The position numbers were made by a program, and so were the translations under genes. A stretch of 37,878 nt of DNA, from the NCBI GenBank assembly GCA_016214345.1, contig JACROR010000016.1, positions 1-37,878 on the forward strand, in the 5' to 3' direction. This DNA is from Candidatus Niyogiibacteriota bacterium (lineage in GTDB: Bacteria; Patescibacteriota; Minisyncoccia; JACROR01). The notes under the pieces were generated by a model, which worked only from the letters and a program-made list of their open reading frames with translations, was not told the origin of the DNA and made no database searches. Of this stretch, positions 24,047 to 31,345 are shown piece after piece; positions within the stretch are counted from its first letter, which is position 1, and each line of letters begins with the position of its first letter.

Positions 24047-25057
24047 TTATCTTAAATATTTAAATTTATTCTGCACATGCTCGTCAAAAGTGCGGGCAAA
24101 ATAAATGTGGCCGTTTTTATCCGAAAGATAATAAAGATAAGGACTATCTTCCGGATAAATGGCGGCCATTATAGAGTCCAAGCCCGGATTGGATATAGCA
24201 CCCGGAGGCAGGCCGTAATGAGCGTAAGTATTATAGGGCGAGTCTATTTTTAAATCGGCATCCGTAAGTTGAAAGGTGTTTTTTCCAATCGCGTAAGTAA
24301 GCGACGCGTCCACCTGAAGCGGCATTCCGATCTCGATCCTTTTCCATAAAATGCCGGATACGATCTTTCTATCATTGAGGTCCGCGGCTTCTTTTTCAAT
24401 AAGTGACGCCATAATTATTATTTGTGAGAGCGTTTTTCCCTGACTTTTTATTTCCGCCATCATCTCCGGCGTAATCTTGGATTCAAAATTAGCCCGCATG
24501 GTCTGCGCCACAACCTCCGGCGTTATATTGTCCGCGTCAAAAAAATAAGTGTCCGGGAAAAGCCACCCCTCCAAATCAGCGTAAGACAGATAAAATTCCT
24601 CCGCCTTAAAAATACCCAAATTTTTAAAATAAAAACCTATTTCTTTCACCGTCCACCCCTCCGGAATGGTCGCCCGTAGGGGCGCGATGCCGTAGATCCC
24701 TTCCGCCAAACGCTTTTTTAACTCCCACAAAGACAACGGCTTATCAAAAACATAATCCCCCGCCTTGACGCTCGCCCCTCCGGAAAACAACGAAAAAAAT
24801 AATTTGAACACCGAAGCGTTCTTGATAAAATGCTCGTCTTGCAGTTGTTTTGAAATTTCACCCAAAGTCTCGCCGTTTTTTATACGCAAAACGGAGCCGA
24901 CCGAAAAATCAGCCGGCACGGCAAAAAATAAATAATAAAATGTTCCCAAAATAAAAATCGCGAAGCTAAGAAAAAACCATAATCGCCTCTTTCCCCTTAA
25001 AGGCGGTATTTCTGTATTTTTATCAAATTGATCCGCTAATTCGTCCATAAATTTCAT
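24047..25057 (-). CDS. mltG: Endolytic murein transglycosylase MltG
   Basis: Cuts nascent peptidoglycan strands at the membrane and sets glycan length. It has one N-terminal membrane helix (about 27-46), a LysM-like region (LRIKNGETLGEISKQL, 57-72), then the YceG domain: TIPEGWT (130-136), LEGWLFPDTY (162-171), the catalytic Glu in MASLIEKEA (E221), and SPYNTY with GLPPGAISNPG. Length 336 is normal. It converges with the plus-strand operon, with only 11 bases between them. Confidence 0.95.
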   Translation of the reverse strand: MKFMDELADQFDKNTEIPPLRGKRRLWFFLSFAIFILGTFYYLFFAVPADFSVGSVLRIKNGETLGEISKQLQDEHFIKNASVFKLFFSLFSGGASVKAGDYVFDKPLSLWELKKRLAEGIYGIAPLRATIPEGWTVKEIGFYFKNLGIFKAEEFYLSYADLEGWLFPDTYFFDADNITPEVVAQTMRANFESKITPEMMAEIKSQGKTLSQIIIMASLIEKEAADLNDRKIVSGILWKRIEIGMPLQVDASLTYAIGKNTFQLTDADLKIDSPYNTYAHYGLPPGAISNPGLDSIMAAIYPEDSPYLYYLSDKNGHIYFARTFDEHVQNKFKYLR

Positions 25058-25084
25058 TATACCCGCGAATCGCCAAAGAAAAAA

Positions 25085-25105
25085 CCGAGCGCGTTATGCG
25101 CTCGG
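25085..25105 (-). terminator. Strong terminator after the 705-residue protein gene
   Basis: Perfect 8-bp GC-rich stem (CCGAGCGC with GCGCTCGG), 5-base loop, then TTTTTTCTTT on the minus strand. Confidence 0.9.
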
Positions 25106-25121
25106 CTACTTTTAAATTGGC

Positions 25122-27239
25122 TTAGATAGCCAATATTCCCAACCGTTTCCGGAGATCATCCGGATCGGTGGATTTTTTGATCGCCTCTTTAAGCAGAGGT
25201 TCATTGAAATAGGCGCTTTCGGTCGCCACAATTCTCTGACCGTGCGAAAGCACGCGGAGAAATATGGGGCCGAAGTCCACTCCCGATTTCATTTTACGCC
25301 GCTCAAAGCGGGTATAGAGCACCTCGGTGCCGGCTTGCACCACCACCTGCTGTCCCAAACCGGGCCACCATTCACGCACCACCGCGGCCGCGTGAAAATT
25401 GGCAATACCGGTGATCTGGCAACCGTCCAATCCCATAGCCACTTGCGCTTTGGACGTGGTTTGCCCTCTGCCCATATGCGGATGCATCATTCCTAACCGC
25501 AACCCTGACGGCAAAACATACGATGCTTTGTAATCCGGGAAGCTGTTTATCTTGCTCTCCAATATCTTATGCAAAGATATGGCCGGCAAGCGCATATCTA
25601 TCAGCGACTTGCTGATATGATGCGTGAGATTCTGGATCAACCGATAACGGAAGATCGCGAGCGGCGTGCTGCCATCCTTCTCCTGCCACAAGTCATGGTT
25701 ACCGCATATATAGACGAACAAGATCAAACATTCGCCCACTACGCGTTCCAATTCTTCGCGGGAGATCTTCGTGGCATTTTTGCCGATCTTTTCCGCGAAT
25801 CTTTTTTCAAAGACACGGAACATTATGGTCGCCAAAATATCCGCCGCCAATTGCTCCTGCTCGGTATTGTTCAGCTGTCCGAAAGTTTCGCCCGAACACA
25901 TGAAGTCGTGATGCAGTCCGGCGATGAAATCGCCAAGTCCGCAAAGCACTCTCACGTCATGTTTCAACATTATTTCCGGAAAATATTCCACCAAAAATTG
26001 GTAATCGGTCGTGGTGTATCCGGCATGCATGCATCCGAAGAAAAGGATCCGATCCTCCACCAACGGAACGCAATCAATGCACGGATATTTGATCATTTCC
26101 TGGATCCACGGAAGATGGAAATCGTACCTTTGTGAAGCCTGATTGTAGTGCAATCCCGGCCAAGTGGTGCGATCGGACATTTCATCGGTGACCAACAGCT
26201 TCATTGCTTTTTCTATCGTGCCGCGTTTGAGGCCGGTCTTATCAACCAACATCCCCAAAGTGAGCGGGCCGTAATTCTTGATGGCCGCTACGATCTTTTT
26301 ATGAGCTTCGTCCGCGCCGGTAGAAATGCCGGTTATGAATTCCCTTTCTTTCGCCACCAGATCTTTGTAGCTCCAGGACTCAAAAGAAAATTCACCCGCG
26401 GAACTGATGTCGATGATAACCGCGCCAACCTGGTTTTCCGCGGCTTCCACTTCTTCCAATCTCCGCAACGCGGGCAATGAACAATACGGTTCATGCCTGA
26501 TCCCCGAAGGAATATGCACCGCGGAAGCGAAACCGCCGACCACCCACAGATGCGGCATTTGCTGCGTGGTCTGCCGCCTCTTGTCGTCAATTTCTTTCTC
26601 GCAAGCGGTGCTGTAGATCTTGCTCGGCAAGCGGCTTTTCTTAGGGTTTAAAAACCACAAGACTTGCTCCACCTTGCCCTTAACTTCCAACTTATCACCG
26701 CCGGAATTGTACAGACGAATGTCATCCGGGCGCAAATCTTGCAATCTGCGCATAACGGCATCGCCTAACTTTCCGTCCAGCTTGGGACTGGTCATGATAT
26801 AAAGCCGAACCAATTCAGCCGCCTCACCCTTATCGTGGGGTTTTTCGATCTTTGGTATCAAAGCCGCCAAAGCCTTGGCCGCCTCTTCCAAAATATGATC
26901 GATCATCATCTGTTTCTCTTCGCCTTTTAAGCCGGCGGTTTTCTCTTTCATGATCACCTTTAACGCTTTCTCGTCCACGATATGGCCGTTCAATACGTTA
27001 AAGTGCGCCGCCTTATTGCGGAAAAGCTCAAAAGCTCCCTCAACCAGACCGGCCCGAAAGCCCTGACTGGAATAAGCGATACCCGAAATACAGCCGACTC
27101 GCGTGCCGGGCTTGTCCCAGTCCGCTTTTTTTATTTGGAAAATATGCGGCTCATCCCATTTGCGTTTCTTCAGAACATTGCATTGAGCGTGTTTGGAATC
27201 TTCAGACAAGTCCGCCTTCAACTCCGCTTTCTTCTTCAT
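25122..27239 (-). CDS. Metallophosphoesterase-like protein with internal winged helix
   Basis: Protein of 705 residues. The C-terminal part (about 395-690) has calcineurin-type motifs: GCMHAG (402-407, with Cys in place of the usual Asp of D-x-H), GLGDFIAG (435-442), YICGNHDLW (510-518), MMHPHMG (584-590) and GIANFHAAA (611-619). The N-terminal part (RVGCISGIAYSSQGFRAGLV, then HFNVLNGHIVDE) looks like a second phosphoesterase fold that has lost its metal ligands (DxH to GIA, GD to GH). Residues about 308-375 (KKIVAAIKNYGPLTLGMLVD, then GLKRGTIEKAMKLL) form a winged-helix candidate. A nuclease or nucleic-acid role is inferred; the substrate is unknown. The ribosome-binding site AAGGAGG and its own promoter and terminator make it a single-gene unit. 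Confidence 0.72.
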   Translation of the reverse strand: MKKKAELKADLSEDSKHAQCNVLKKRKWDEPHIFQIKKADWDKPGTRVGCISGIAYSSQGFRAGLVEGAFELFRNKAAHFNVLNGHIVDEKALKVIMKEKTAGLKGEEKQMMIDHILEEAAKALAALIPKIEKPHDKGEAAELVRLYIMTSPKLDGKLGDAVMRRLQDLRPDDIRLYNSGGDKLEVKGKVEQVLWFLNPKKSRLPSKIYSTACEKEIDDKRRQTTQQMPHLWVVGGFASAVHIPSGIRHEPYCSLPALRRLEEVEAAENQVGAVIIDISSAGEFSFESWSYKDLVAKEREFITGISTGADEAHKKIVAAIKNYGPLTLGMLVDKTGLKRGTIEKAMKLLVTDEMSDRTTWPGLHYNQASQRYDFHLPWIQEMIKYPCIDCVPLVEDRILFFGCMHAGYTTTDYQFLVEYFPEIMLKHDVRVLCGLGDFIAGLHHDFMCSGETFGQLNNTEQEQLAADILATIMFRVFEKRFAEKIGKNATKISREELERVVGECLILFVYICGNHDLWQEKDGSTPLAIFRYRLIQNLTHHISKSLIDMRLPAISLHKILESKINSFPDYKASYVLPSGLRLGMMHPHMGRGQTTSKAQVAMGLDGCQITGIANFHAAAVVREWWPGLGQQVVVQAGTEVLYTRFERRKMKSGVDFGPIFLRVLSHGQRIVATESAYFNEPLLKEAIKKSTDPDDLRKRLGILAI

Positions 27240-27278
27240 GGCAGCCTCCTTTCACTTGTTGTGTTAGAGAAAAATTTA

Positions 27279-27308
27279 TTTATATTATCAAAAAACCTTC
27301 TTTATCAA
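27279..27308 (-). promoter_or_regulatory. Probable promoter of the phosphoesterase-like gene
   Basis: TTGATA (27303-27308), 18-base spacer, TATAAA (27279-27284) on the minus strand, about 40 bases upstream of the ATG at 27239. Confidence 0.55.
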
Positions 27309-27382
27309 ATAAAGCATAGCATATCCTCCCAAAAAATTGCAATAAAAAAAAACAGGCCGTATTTATGGCCTATTTTATGGGC

Positions 27383-27405
27383 AAATTCCGCGGAGTGTCC
27401 CCGGC
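27383..27405. repeat. Interspersed repeat 'AAATTCCGCGGAGTG', copy 1
   Basis: Matches 28089-28111 at 22 of 23 positions. In the second copy the sequence continues into a perfect hairpin; here the right arm is degenerate (GGCGTACCA). Just downstream, 27464-27481 carries a T-arm-like piece (GTTCGATTCCTACTGCC) in plus orientation, probably tRNA debris. Confidence 0.7.
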
Positions 27406-27568
27406 GTACCACAAGAGTACTTCCATTTTCATAGTCGCCTTGCGGCTCTTTGAAAATTAGGTCGCTCGTTCGATTCCTACTGCCATTTCAAATTGTTGAA
27501 ACTCATCTATGTTCTTGCAAGCCTTAACTAAACAAATCCCGCTTTCGCTCGCATTCTTGCGGGCTGTG

Positions 27569-27604
27569 CCCGCCGAAGCCGAGCTCCAGCGAGGCGAAGG
27601 CGGG
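27569..27604. repeat. GC-rich palindrome abutting the tRNA-Trp 3' end
   Basis: Outer arms CCCGCC (27569-27574) and GGCGGG (27599-27604) with inner GAAGCC and GGCGAA; the right arm enters the acceptor stem of tRNA-Trp. On the minus strand it directly follows the tRNA, so it may serve as a terminator or processing hairpin, or mark an insertion at the tRNA end. Confidence 0.6.
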
Positions 27605-27671
27605 GGTAGTAGGAATCGAACCCACATCAACTGTTTTGGAGACAGTTGTTCTGCCATTGAACTATACCCCC
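27601..27671 (-). tRNA. tRNA-Trp (anticodon CCA)
   Basis: A 71-base cloverleaf on the minus strand: acceptor GGGGGTA with TACCCCC, discriminator G, D arm GTTCAATGGCAGAAC, anticodon loop CTCCAAA inside stem CTGT/ACAG, T arm GTGGG-TTCGATT-CCTAC. CCA is not encoded. Confidence 0.95.
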
Positions 27672-27687
27672 AAATCCGCCCATCTGT

Positions 27688-27714
27688 CTACCTGGCTATC
27701 CGATAGCCAGGTAG
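27688..27714. repeat. 27-bp palindrome downstream of rpmG
   Basis: Perfect 13-base arms around a single central C; each arm contains ACCTGGCTATC or its complement. The 23-base core is identical to the palindrome inside the sod gene at 34434-34456. It begins one base after the rpmG stop on the minus strand and could serve there as a transcript-end hairpin, though no T run follows. Confidence 0.9.
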
Positions 27715-27715
27715 C

Positions 27716-27874
27716 TTATTTCTTCCCTTCCTTGTGCGGAGTGGATTTCTTGCACCATTTGCAAAACTTCTTGAGCTCAATTTTTCGCTCAACAGTTTTC
27801 TTATTTTTGCGCGACCAGTAATTGACGCGCTTGCACGCGGTGCATTGCAATTTAATCAAATAGTCTTGGCTCAT
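27716..27874 (-). CDS. rpmG: 50S ribosomal protein L33, zinc form
   Basis: A 52-residue protein starting MSQDYLIKLQCTACKRVNYW and ending KKSTPHKEGKK. Two CX2C pairs (C11/C14 and C38/C41) make the zinc ribbon, and NYWSRKNKK with KLELKKFC-like spacing fits L33. It lies among tRNA genes, a common place for rpmG; the usual neighbours secE and nusG are not in this window. Confidence 0.93.
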   Translation of the reverse strand: MSQDYLIKLQCTACKRVNYWSRKNKKTVERKIELKKFCKWCKKSTPHKEGKK

Positions 27875-27918
27875 ATCAATATAATATTACGGATAAAAAC
27901 AACATAAATCAAATGTTA

Positions 27919-27991
27919 AGCCGTTGATCGGAATCGAACCGATGACCTTCTCCTTACCATGGAGATGCTCTGCCGACTGAGCTACAACGGC
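27919..27991 (-). tRNA. tRNA-Thr (anticodon GGT)
   Basis: A 73-base cloverleaf on the minus strand: acceptor GCCGTTG with CAACGGC, discriminator T, D arm GCTCAGTCGGCAGAGC, anticodon stem TCTCC/GGAGA with loop ATGGTAA, T arm ATCGG-TTCGATT-CCGAT. CCA is not encoded. Confidence 0.95.
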
Positions 27992-28036
27992 ATATTATTT
28001 TATGAATCGCAAACCCGACTTTCTCGTTCCGTAATA

Positions 28037-28073
28037 TGCGCAGGGAGGCCTGCCTGCCGGCAGGCAGGGATTC
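28037..28073 (-). pseudogene. tRNA-Tyr 3'-end fragment split by the 20-bp palindrome
   Basis: TGCGCAGGGAGG (28037-28048), then the palindrome, then GATTC (28069-28073). Removing exactly the 20-base palindrome restores the acceptor/T-arm end of the intact tRNA-Tyr (28286-28302). Similarity ends after GATTC. The flank 28021-28048 is repeated at 28173-28200 with one mismatch. Confidence 0.8.
28049..28068. repeat. 20-bp perfect palindrome, copy 2
   Basis: CCTGCCTGCCGGCAGGCAGG, identical to 2527-2546, again inside a tRNA fragment. Confidence 0.9.
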
Positions 28074-28088
28074 AATTTCCTCCTAGGG

Positions 28089-28117
28089 AAATTCCGCGGA
28101 GTGCCCCCGGCACTCCG
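28089..28117. repeat. Interspersed repeat 'AAATTCCGCGGAGTG', copy 2, with hairpin
   Basis: Same unit as 27383-27405. It includes a perfect hairpin CGGAGTGCC-ccc-GGCACTCCG (28097-28117) and is followed by GTTCGAATCCC, a plus-strand T-loop-like piece. Confidence 0.75.
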
Positions 28118-28188
28118 TTCGAATCCCTTCTATATATTACAAAGTCCGTGCAAAATCAATGCGCATGCGCCATTCTCGTTCCGCAATA

Positions 28189-28229
28189 TGCGCAGGGAGG
28201 TATTCGAACCCCCGTAGGCCGTAAGGCCG
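28189..28229 (-). pseudogene. tRNA-Tyr 3'-half fragment
   Basis: 41 bases that match the acceptor 3' strand, T arm and variable arm of the intact tRNA-Tyr (28286-28326) with one mismatch at 28201. The anticodon and 5' half are missing. Confidence 0.85.
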
Positions 28230-28257
28230 TCCCTCACCTTTCACAGATAAATTGCGT

Positions 28258-28280
28258 AGGAAAGCGAAGTAAACTTTCCT
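28258..28280 (-). other. Hairpin downstream of tRNA-Tyr
   Basis: AGGAAAG-N9-CTTTCCT, five bases after the tRNA-Tyr 3' end on the minus strand. It has no T run, so its role as a terminator is uncertain. Confidence 0.5.
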
Positions 28281-28285
28281 TCAAA

Positions 28286-28370
28286 TGCGCAGGGAGGGAT
28301 TCGAACCCCCGTAGGCCGTAAGGCCGCTTGGTTTACAGCCAAGTGCGATTGACCGCTCTGCCACCTGCGC
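28286..28370 (-). tRNA. tRNA-Tyr (anticodon GTA)
   Basis: An 85-base class II tRNA on the minus strand: acceptor GCGCAGG with CCTGCGC, discriminator A, anticodon stem CTTGG/CCAAG with loop CTGTAAA, a long variable arm (GCGGCCTTACGGCCTAC), and T arm GGGGG-TTCGAAT-CCCTC. CCA is not encoded. Three fragments of this gene flank it (28037, 28189, 28427). Confidence 0.95.
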
Positions 28371-28426
28371 ATTTGAAGAAATCTTTCCACTAATCATTTT
28401 GATTTTCAATATATAAAGATGAGGGA

Positions 28427-28475
28427 TGCGATTGACCACCCCGCCCAAGGCGGGCAGGTCTGCCACCTACGCATT
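28427..28475 (-). pseudogene. tRNA-Tyr 5'-half fragment carrying a palindromic insert
   Basis: TGCGATTGACC (28427-28437) and CTGCCACCTACGCATT (28460-28475) match the 5' half of tRNA-Tyr with one mismatch. Between them the three bases GCT of the intact gene are replaced by a 22-base insert (28438-28459) with a CCCGCC-caa-GGCGGG hairpin. Confidence 0.8.
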
Positions 28476-28537
28476 CTACGACTGTGGTTAACTTAATATT
28501 TCTAAATCATATTATAAAATCACGGCTCTTGCAATCC

Positions 28538-28570
28538 AAAAAAGCACCCCATTAAACAGAGTGCTTTTTT
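28538..28570. terminator. Terminator after clpB
   Basis: AAAAAAGCAC and GTGCTTTTTT arms with a 13-base loop, usable on both strands. It lies about 85 bases past the clpB stop. Confidence 0.8.
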
Positions 28571-28584
28571 TAAATCCATGCTAG

Positions 28585-28607
28585 CTAATTGCGAGTCACG
28601 GCTCCCG
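28585..28607. repeat. Partial copy of the clpB 3' end
   Basis: Matches 28655-28677 (last codons and TAG stop of clpB) at 21 of 23 positions, 70 bases apart in the same orientation. Confidence 0.85.
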
Positions 28608-28654
28608 TTTTGTTCAAGAGCGAAGCAATTGATTATAAAACGCAGTCCAGCGAA

Positions 28655-31330
28655 CTAATTGTGAGTCGCGGCTCCCGGACGAATCCTCATTCGCGCCGAC
28701 GCGCCGCTTTTTACTTCAATGGAAAACTCGCCATTTTTTACCCCGATGGAAACCGTACTGCCGTCTTTGATCGTCGCCCCCACGATCTGCTCGGACAGCG
28801 GATTTAAAATTTTGTTCTGGATCACGCGCTTTAACGGCCGCGCGCCATAATGCGGATCATTACCTAACTTGCCCAGCAAAGCCGCGGCCTCCCTGGAAAC
28901 ATGCAATTTAATGCCTTTTCTCGCCAAACGCTCGCTCACGCGCTCCAGTTGGATATTTACTATGCTGGCCAGCTCTTGCTCGCTTAAAGTATTGAAGATT
29001 ATGATCTCGTCCAATCTGTTCAAGAATTCCGGCCTGAACCGTTTTTCCAAAGATTTTCTTATCTTCCCTTTCAATTCCGACTGTTTCTTCTCCGCGTTCT
29101 TTTCTTCAACCGCGAATCCCAGAGTTTCCAATTCGCTTACGAATTCCGATCCCACATTGGAAGTCATAATAATAACTGCGTTCTTAAAATTGACATGCCT
29201 GCCTTTCGCGTCCGTCAATCTGCCGTTATCCAAGATTTGAAGCATAATATTAAACACGTCGGGATGCGCTTTTTCCATCTCATCAAACAAAAGCACGGAA
29301 TAAGGTCGGTGGCGAATAAGCTCCGTCAATTGCCCCCCCTCTTCATGCCCCACATAGCCGGGTGGAGATCCGATAAATTTGGAAACCGTGTGTTTTTCCA
29401 TATATTCGGACATGTCCACCCTGATAAGCGCTTTTTCATCGTTAAACAAAAATTCCGCCAGCGCGCGCGCCAGTTCAGTCTTACCCACCCCTGTTGGTCC
29501 CAAAAACATAAACGATCCTATGGGACGATCTTCTTCGGAAATGCCCGCGCGCGAACGCCTAATGGCATCGGAAATTTTTTTCAACGCCTCTTCCTGGCCG
29601 ACCACTCTTTGCCGCAGATCTTCTTCCATGCGCAGCAATTTTTTAGACTCCTCTTCCAATAATCCGCGGATGGGAATTCCGGTCCAGCGAGCCACCACCT
29701 CGGCAATATCTTCCTCAACAATATCTTCTTTCAGCATTCTCCTGGACGATTGCATCTTTTTTAATCTGTTGTCTTCCGCTTTTAACTTCTTGGACAATTC
29801 CGGAATACGCCCGTATCTGATCTCCGCGACACGCGAAAGATCAGCTTGCCGTTCGGCGCTTTCCGCTTCCAAACGCAACACATCCAAATCTTTTTTATAT
29901 TGGCGAATGGCGCTGATCGCTTCTTTTTCATTTTTCCATTTCAACTCCAATCCAGTGGTTTTTTCTTTAAGTTCATTGATCTGCTTATGGAGTTTTTTCT
30001 GGCGCGCGGCGTTATTTTCTCCCTTTTCGTTTTTAAGCGCCTCTTGCTCGATCTCCATGCGCCTGATCTCGTTATTCACCGCTTCCAGATCTTCCGGCAT
30101 GCTTTCCAATTTCAGGCGCAACGCGGACGCCGCTTCATCTATCAGATCTATCGCTTTATCCGGCAAAAAACGATCCGAAATATAACGGCTGGAAAGCTGC
30201 ACTGCCGCTTTTATGGCTTCATCTTGAATGTGCACGCCATGGTGCAATTCATATTTTTCTTTAAGGCCGCGCAAAATAGCTATGGTATCTTCAATGCCCG
30301 GTTCGTCCACGTAAACCGGCTGAAATCGGCGCGCCAAGGCGGCGTCTTTATCAATATGCCGCTGATATTCTTTGAGCGTAGTGGCGCCAATGGCCCTAAA
30401 TTCGCCCCGCGCCAATGCCGGCTTTAACATATTGGAGGCATCTATCGCGCCTTCGGCCGCGCCCGCCCCAACCAGCGCGTGTAACTCATCAATAAAAACT
30501 ATAATTTTGCCTTCGGCTTTCTTAATTTCTTTCATCACCGCCTTCAATCTTTCTTCAAATTCTCCGCGATATTTCGTGCCCGCGACCAAAGATCCCAAAT
30601 CAAGCGTTACCAATTCTTTATTTTTTAAAGATTCAGGAACGTCTCCGGTCGCTATACGTTGCGCCAAGCCCTCCACTATCGCGGTTTTGCCCACGCCCGC
30701 CTCTCCGATCAAAACCGGATTATTCTTGGTCCTGCGCGAAAGCACCTGCATCAATCGGCGAATCTGTTCATCTCTCCCTATCACGGGATCTAATTTATCC
30801 TGGCGCGCCATATCCGTTAAATTTCTGGTATAGCGTTCAAGCGAACGATACTTGGTTTCCGGCTCAACATCCGTCACGCGGCTTGACCCGCGCACGTCGG
30901 CAAGCGCGCGCAAAACTTCTTCTTTTTCTATTTTGTGTTTGATTAAAATGTTCGCTCCCTTGGACGGAACATCGGAAATAGCCGCGAACAAATGTTCCGT
31001 GGATATGAATTGATCATGCATGGCAGTGGCGACTTTGTACGCTTCTTCTATCACCTTGCCCAGATCTTGCGATAAATATACTTGTGGCGAAGCCATAGGC
31101 GCGCCGCTCTTGGCCATGCCGTCTATCTCCGCCAAAACATCGTCCAGCAAAGCATCGGGATCCACGCCCAACTTTTCCAAGAGCGCTATAACTATCCCCT
31201 CCTCCTGCAATATAAGCGCGGCCAACAAATGTTCCACGTCAATCTGGCTCTGCCTCCTTTCCATAGCAAGCTCATGGGCCCGCCTTATCGCTTCCTGCGC
31301 TTTATTCGTAAAATTTGAAAATGGTAACAT
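28655..31330 (-). CDS. clpB: Disaggregase ClpB
   Basis: AAA+ chaperone that pulls proteins out of aggregates together with DnaK/DnaJ. The N domain (1-145) contains the Clp repeat FTNKAQEAIRRAHELA. NBD1 has Walker A GEAGVGKT (209-216) and the pore loop GTKYRGEFEE. A coiled-coil M domain (about 410-540) marks it as ClpB rather than ClpC or ClpA. NBD2 has Walker A GPTGVGKT (611-618) and SPPGYVGHEEGG. It has 891 residues, slightly long, with a C-terminal tail ending in RPGAATHN. No IGF/IGL loop for ClpP was noticed. It follows the HtrA gene by 15 bases. Confidence 0.95.
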   Translation of the reverse strand: MLPFSNFTNKAQEAIRRAHELAMERRQSQIDVEHLLAALILQEEGIVIALLEKLGVDPDALLDDVLAEIDGMAKSGAPMASPQVYLSQDLGKVIEEAYKVATAMHDQFISTEHLFAAISDVPSKGANILIKHKIEKEEVLRALADVRGSSRVTDVEPETKYRSLERYTRNLTDMARQDKLDPVIGRDEQIRRLMQVLSRRTKNNPVLIGEAGVGKTAIVEGLAQRIATGDVPESLKNKELVTLDLGSLVAGTKYRGEFEERLKAVMKEIKKAEGKIIVFIDELHALVGAGAAEGAIDASNMLKPALARGEFRAIGATTLKEYQRHIDKDAALARRFQPVYVDEPGIEDTIAILRGLKEKYELHHGVHIQDEAIKAAVQLSSRYISDRFLPDKAIDLIDEAASALRLKLESMPEDLEAVNNEIRRMEIEQEALKNEKGENNAARQKKLHKQINELKEKTTGLELKWKNEKEAISAIRQYKKDLDVLRLEAESAERQADLSRVAEIRYGRIPELSKKLKAEDNRLKKMQSSRRMLKEDIVEEDIAEVVARWTGIPIRGLLEEESKKLLRMEEDLRQRVVGQEEALKKISDAIRRSRAGISEEDRPIGSFMFLGPTGVGKTELARALAEFLFNDEKALIRVDMSEYMEKHTVSKFIGSPPGYVGHEEGGQLTELIRHRPYSVLLFDEMEKAHPDVFNIMLQILDNGRLTDAKGRHVNFKNAVIIMTSNVGSEFVSELETLGFAVEEKNAEKKQSELKGKIRKSLEKRFRPEFLNRLDEIIIFNTLSEQELASIVNIQLERVSERLARKGIKLHVSREAAALLGKLGNDPHYGARPLKRVIQNKILNPLSEQIVGATIKDGSTVSIGVKNGEFSIEVKSGASARMRIRPGAATHN

Positions 31331-31345
31331 GTGTGTTTATATTTC

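Noticed and set aside
24671-24684. CGCCC-gtag-GGGCG hairpin in mltG as another in-frame insert
   Set aside because: Five-base arms are too short, and the encoded APLRA fits the normal variable link before TIPEG.
27457-27657. Minus-strand reading frame over the tRNA-Trp region
   Set aside because: It runs through the tRNA gene and GC-rich palindrome; the peptide is the usual read-through of tRNA and repeat sequence, with no family match or ribosome-binding site.
28281-28466. Minus-strand reading frame across tRNA-Tyr
   Set aside because: It lies over the tRNA and its 5' fragment; there is no independent support for a protein.
27360-28500. CRISPR array in the repeat-rich island
   Set aside because: The repeats are few, unevenly spaced, of different families and derived from tRNA pieces; there are no regular spacers and no cas genes.
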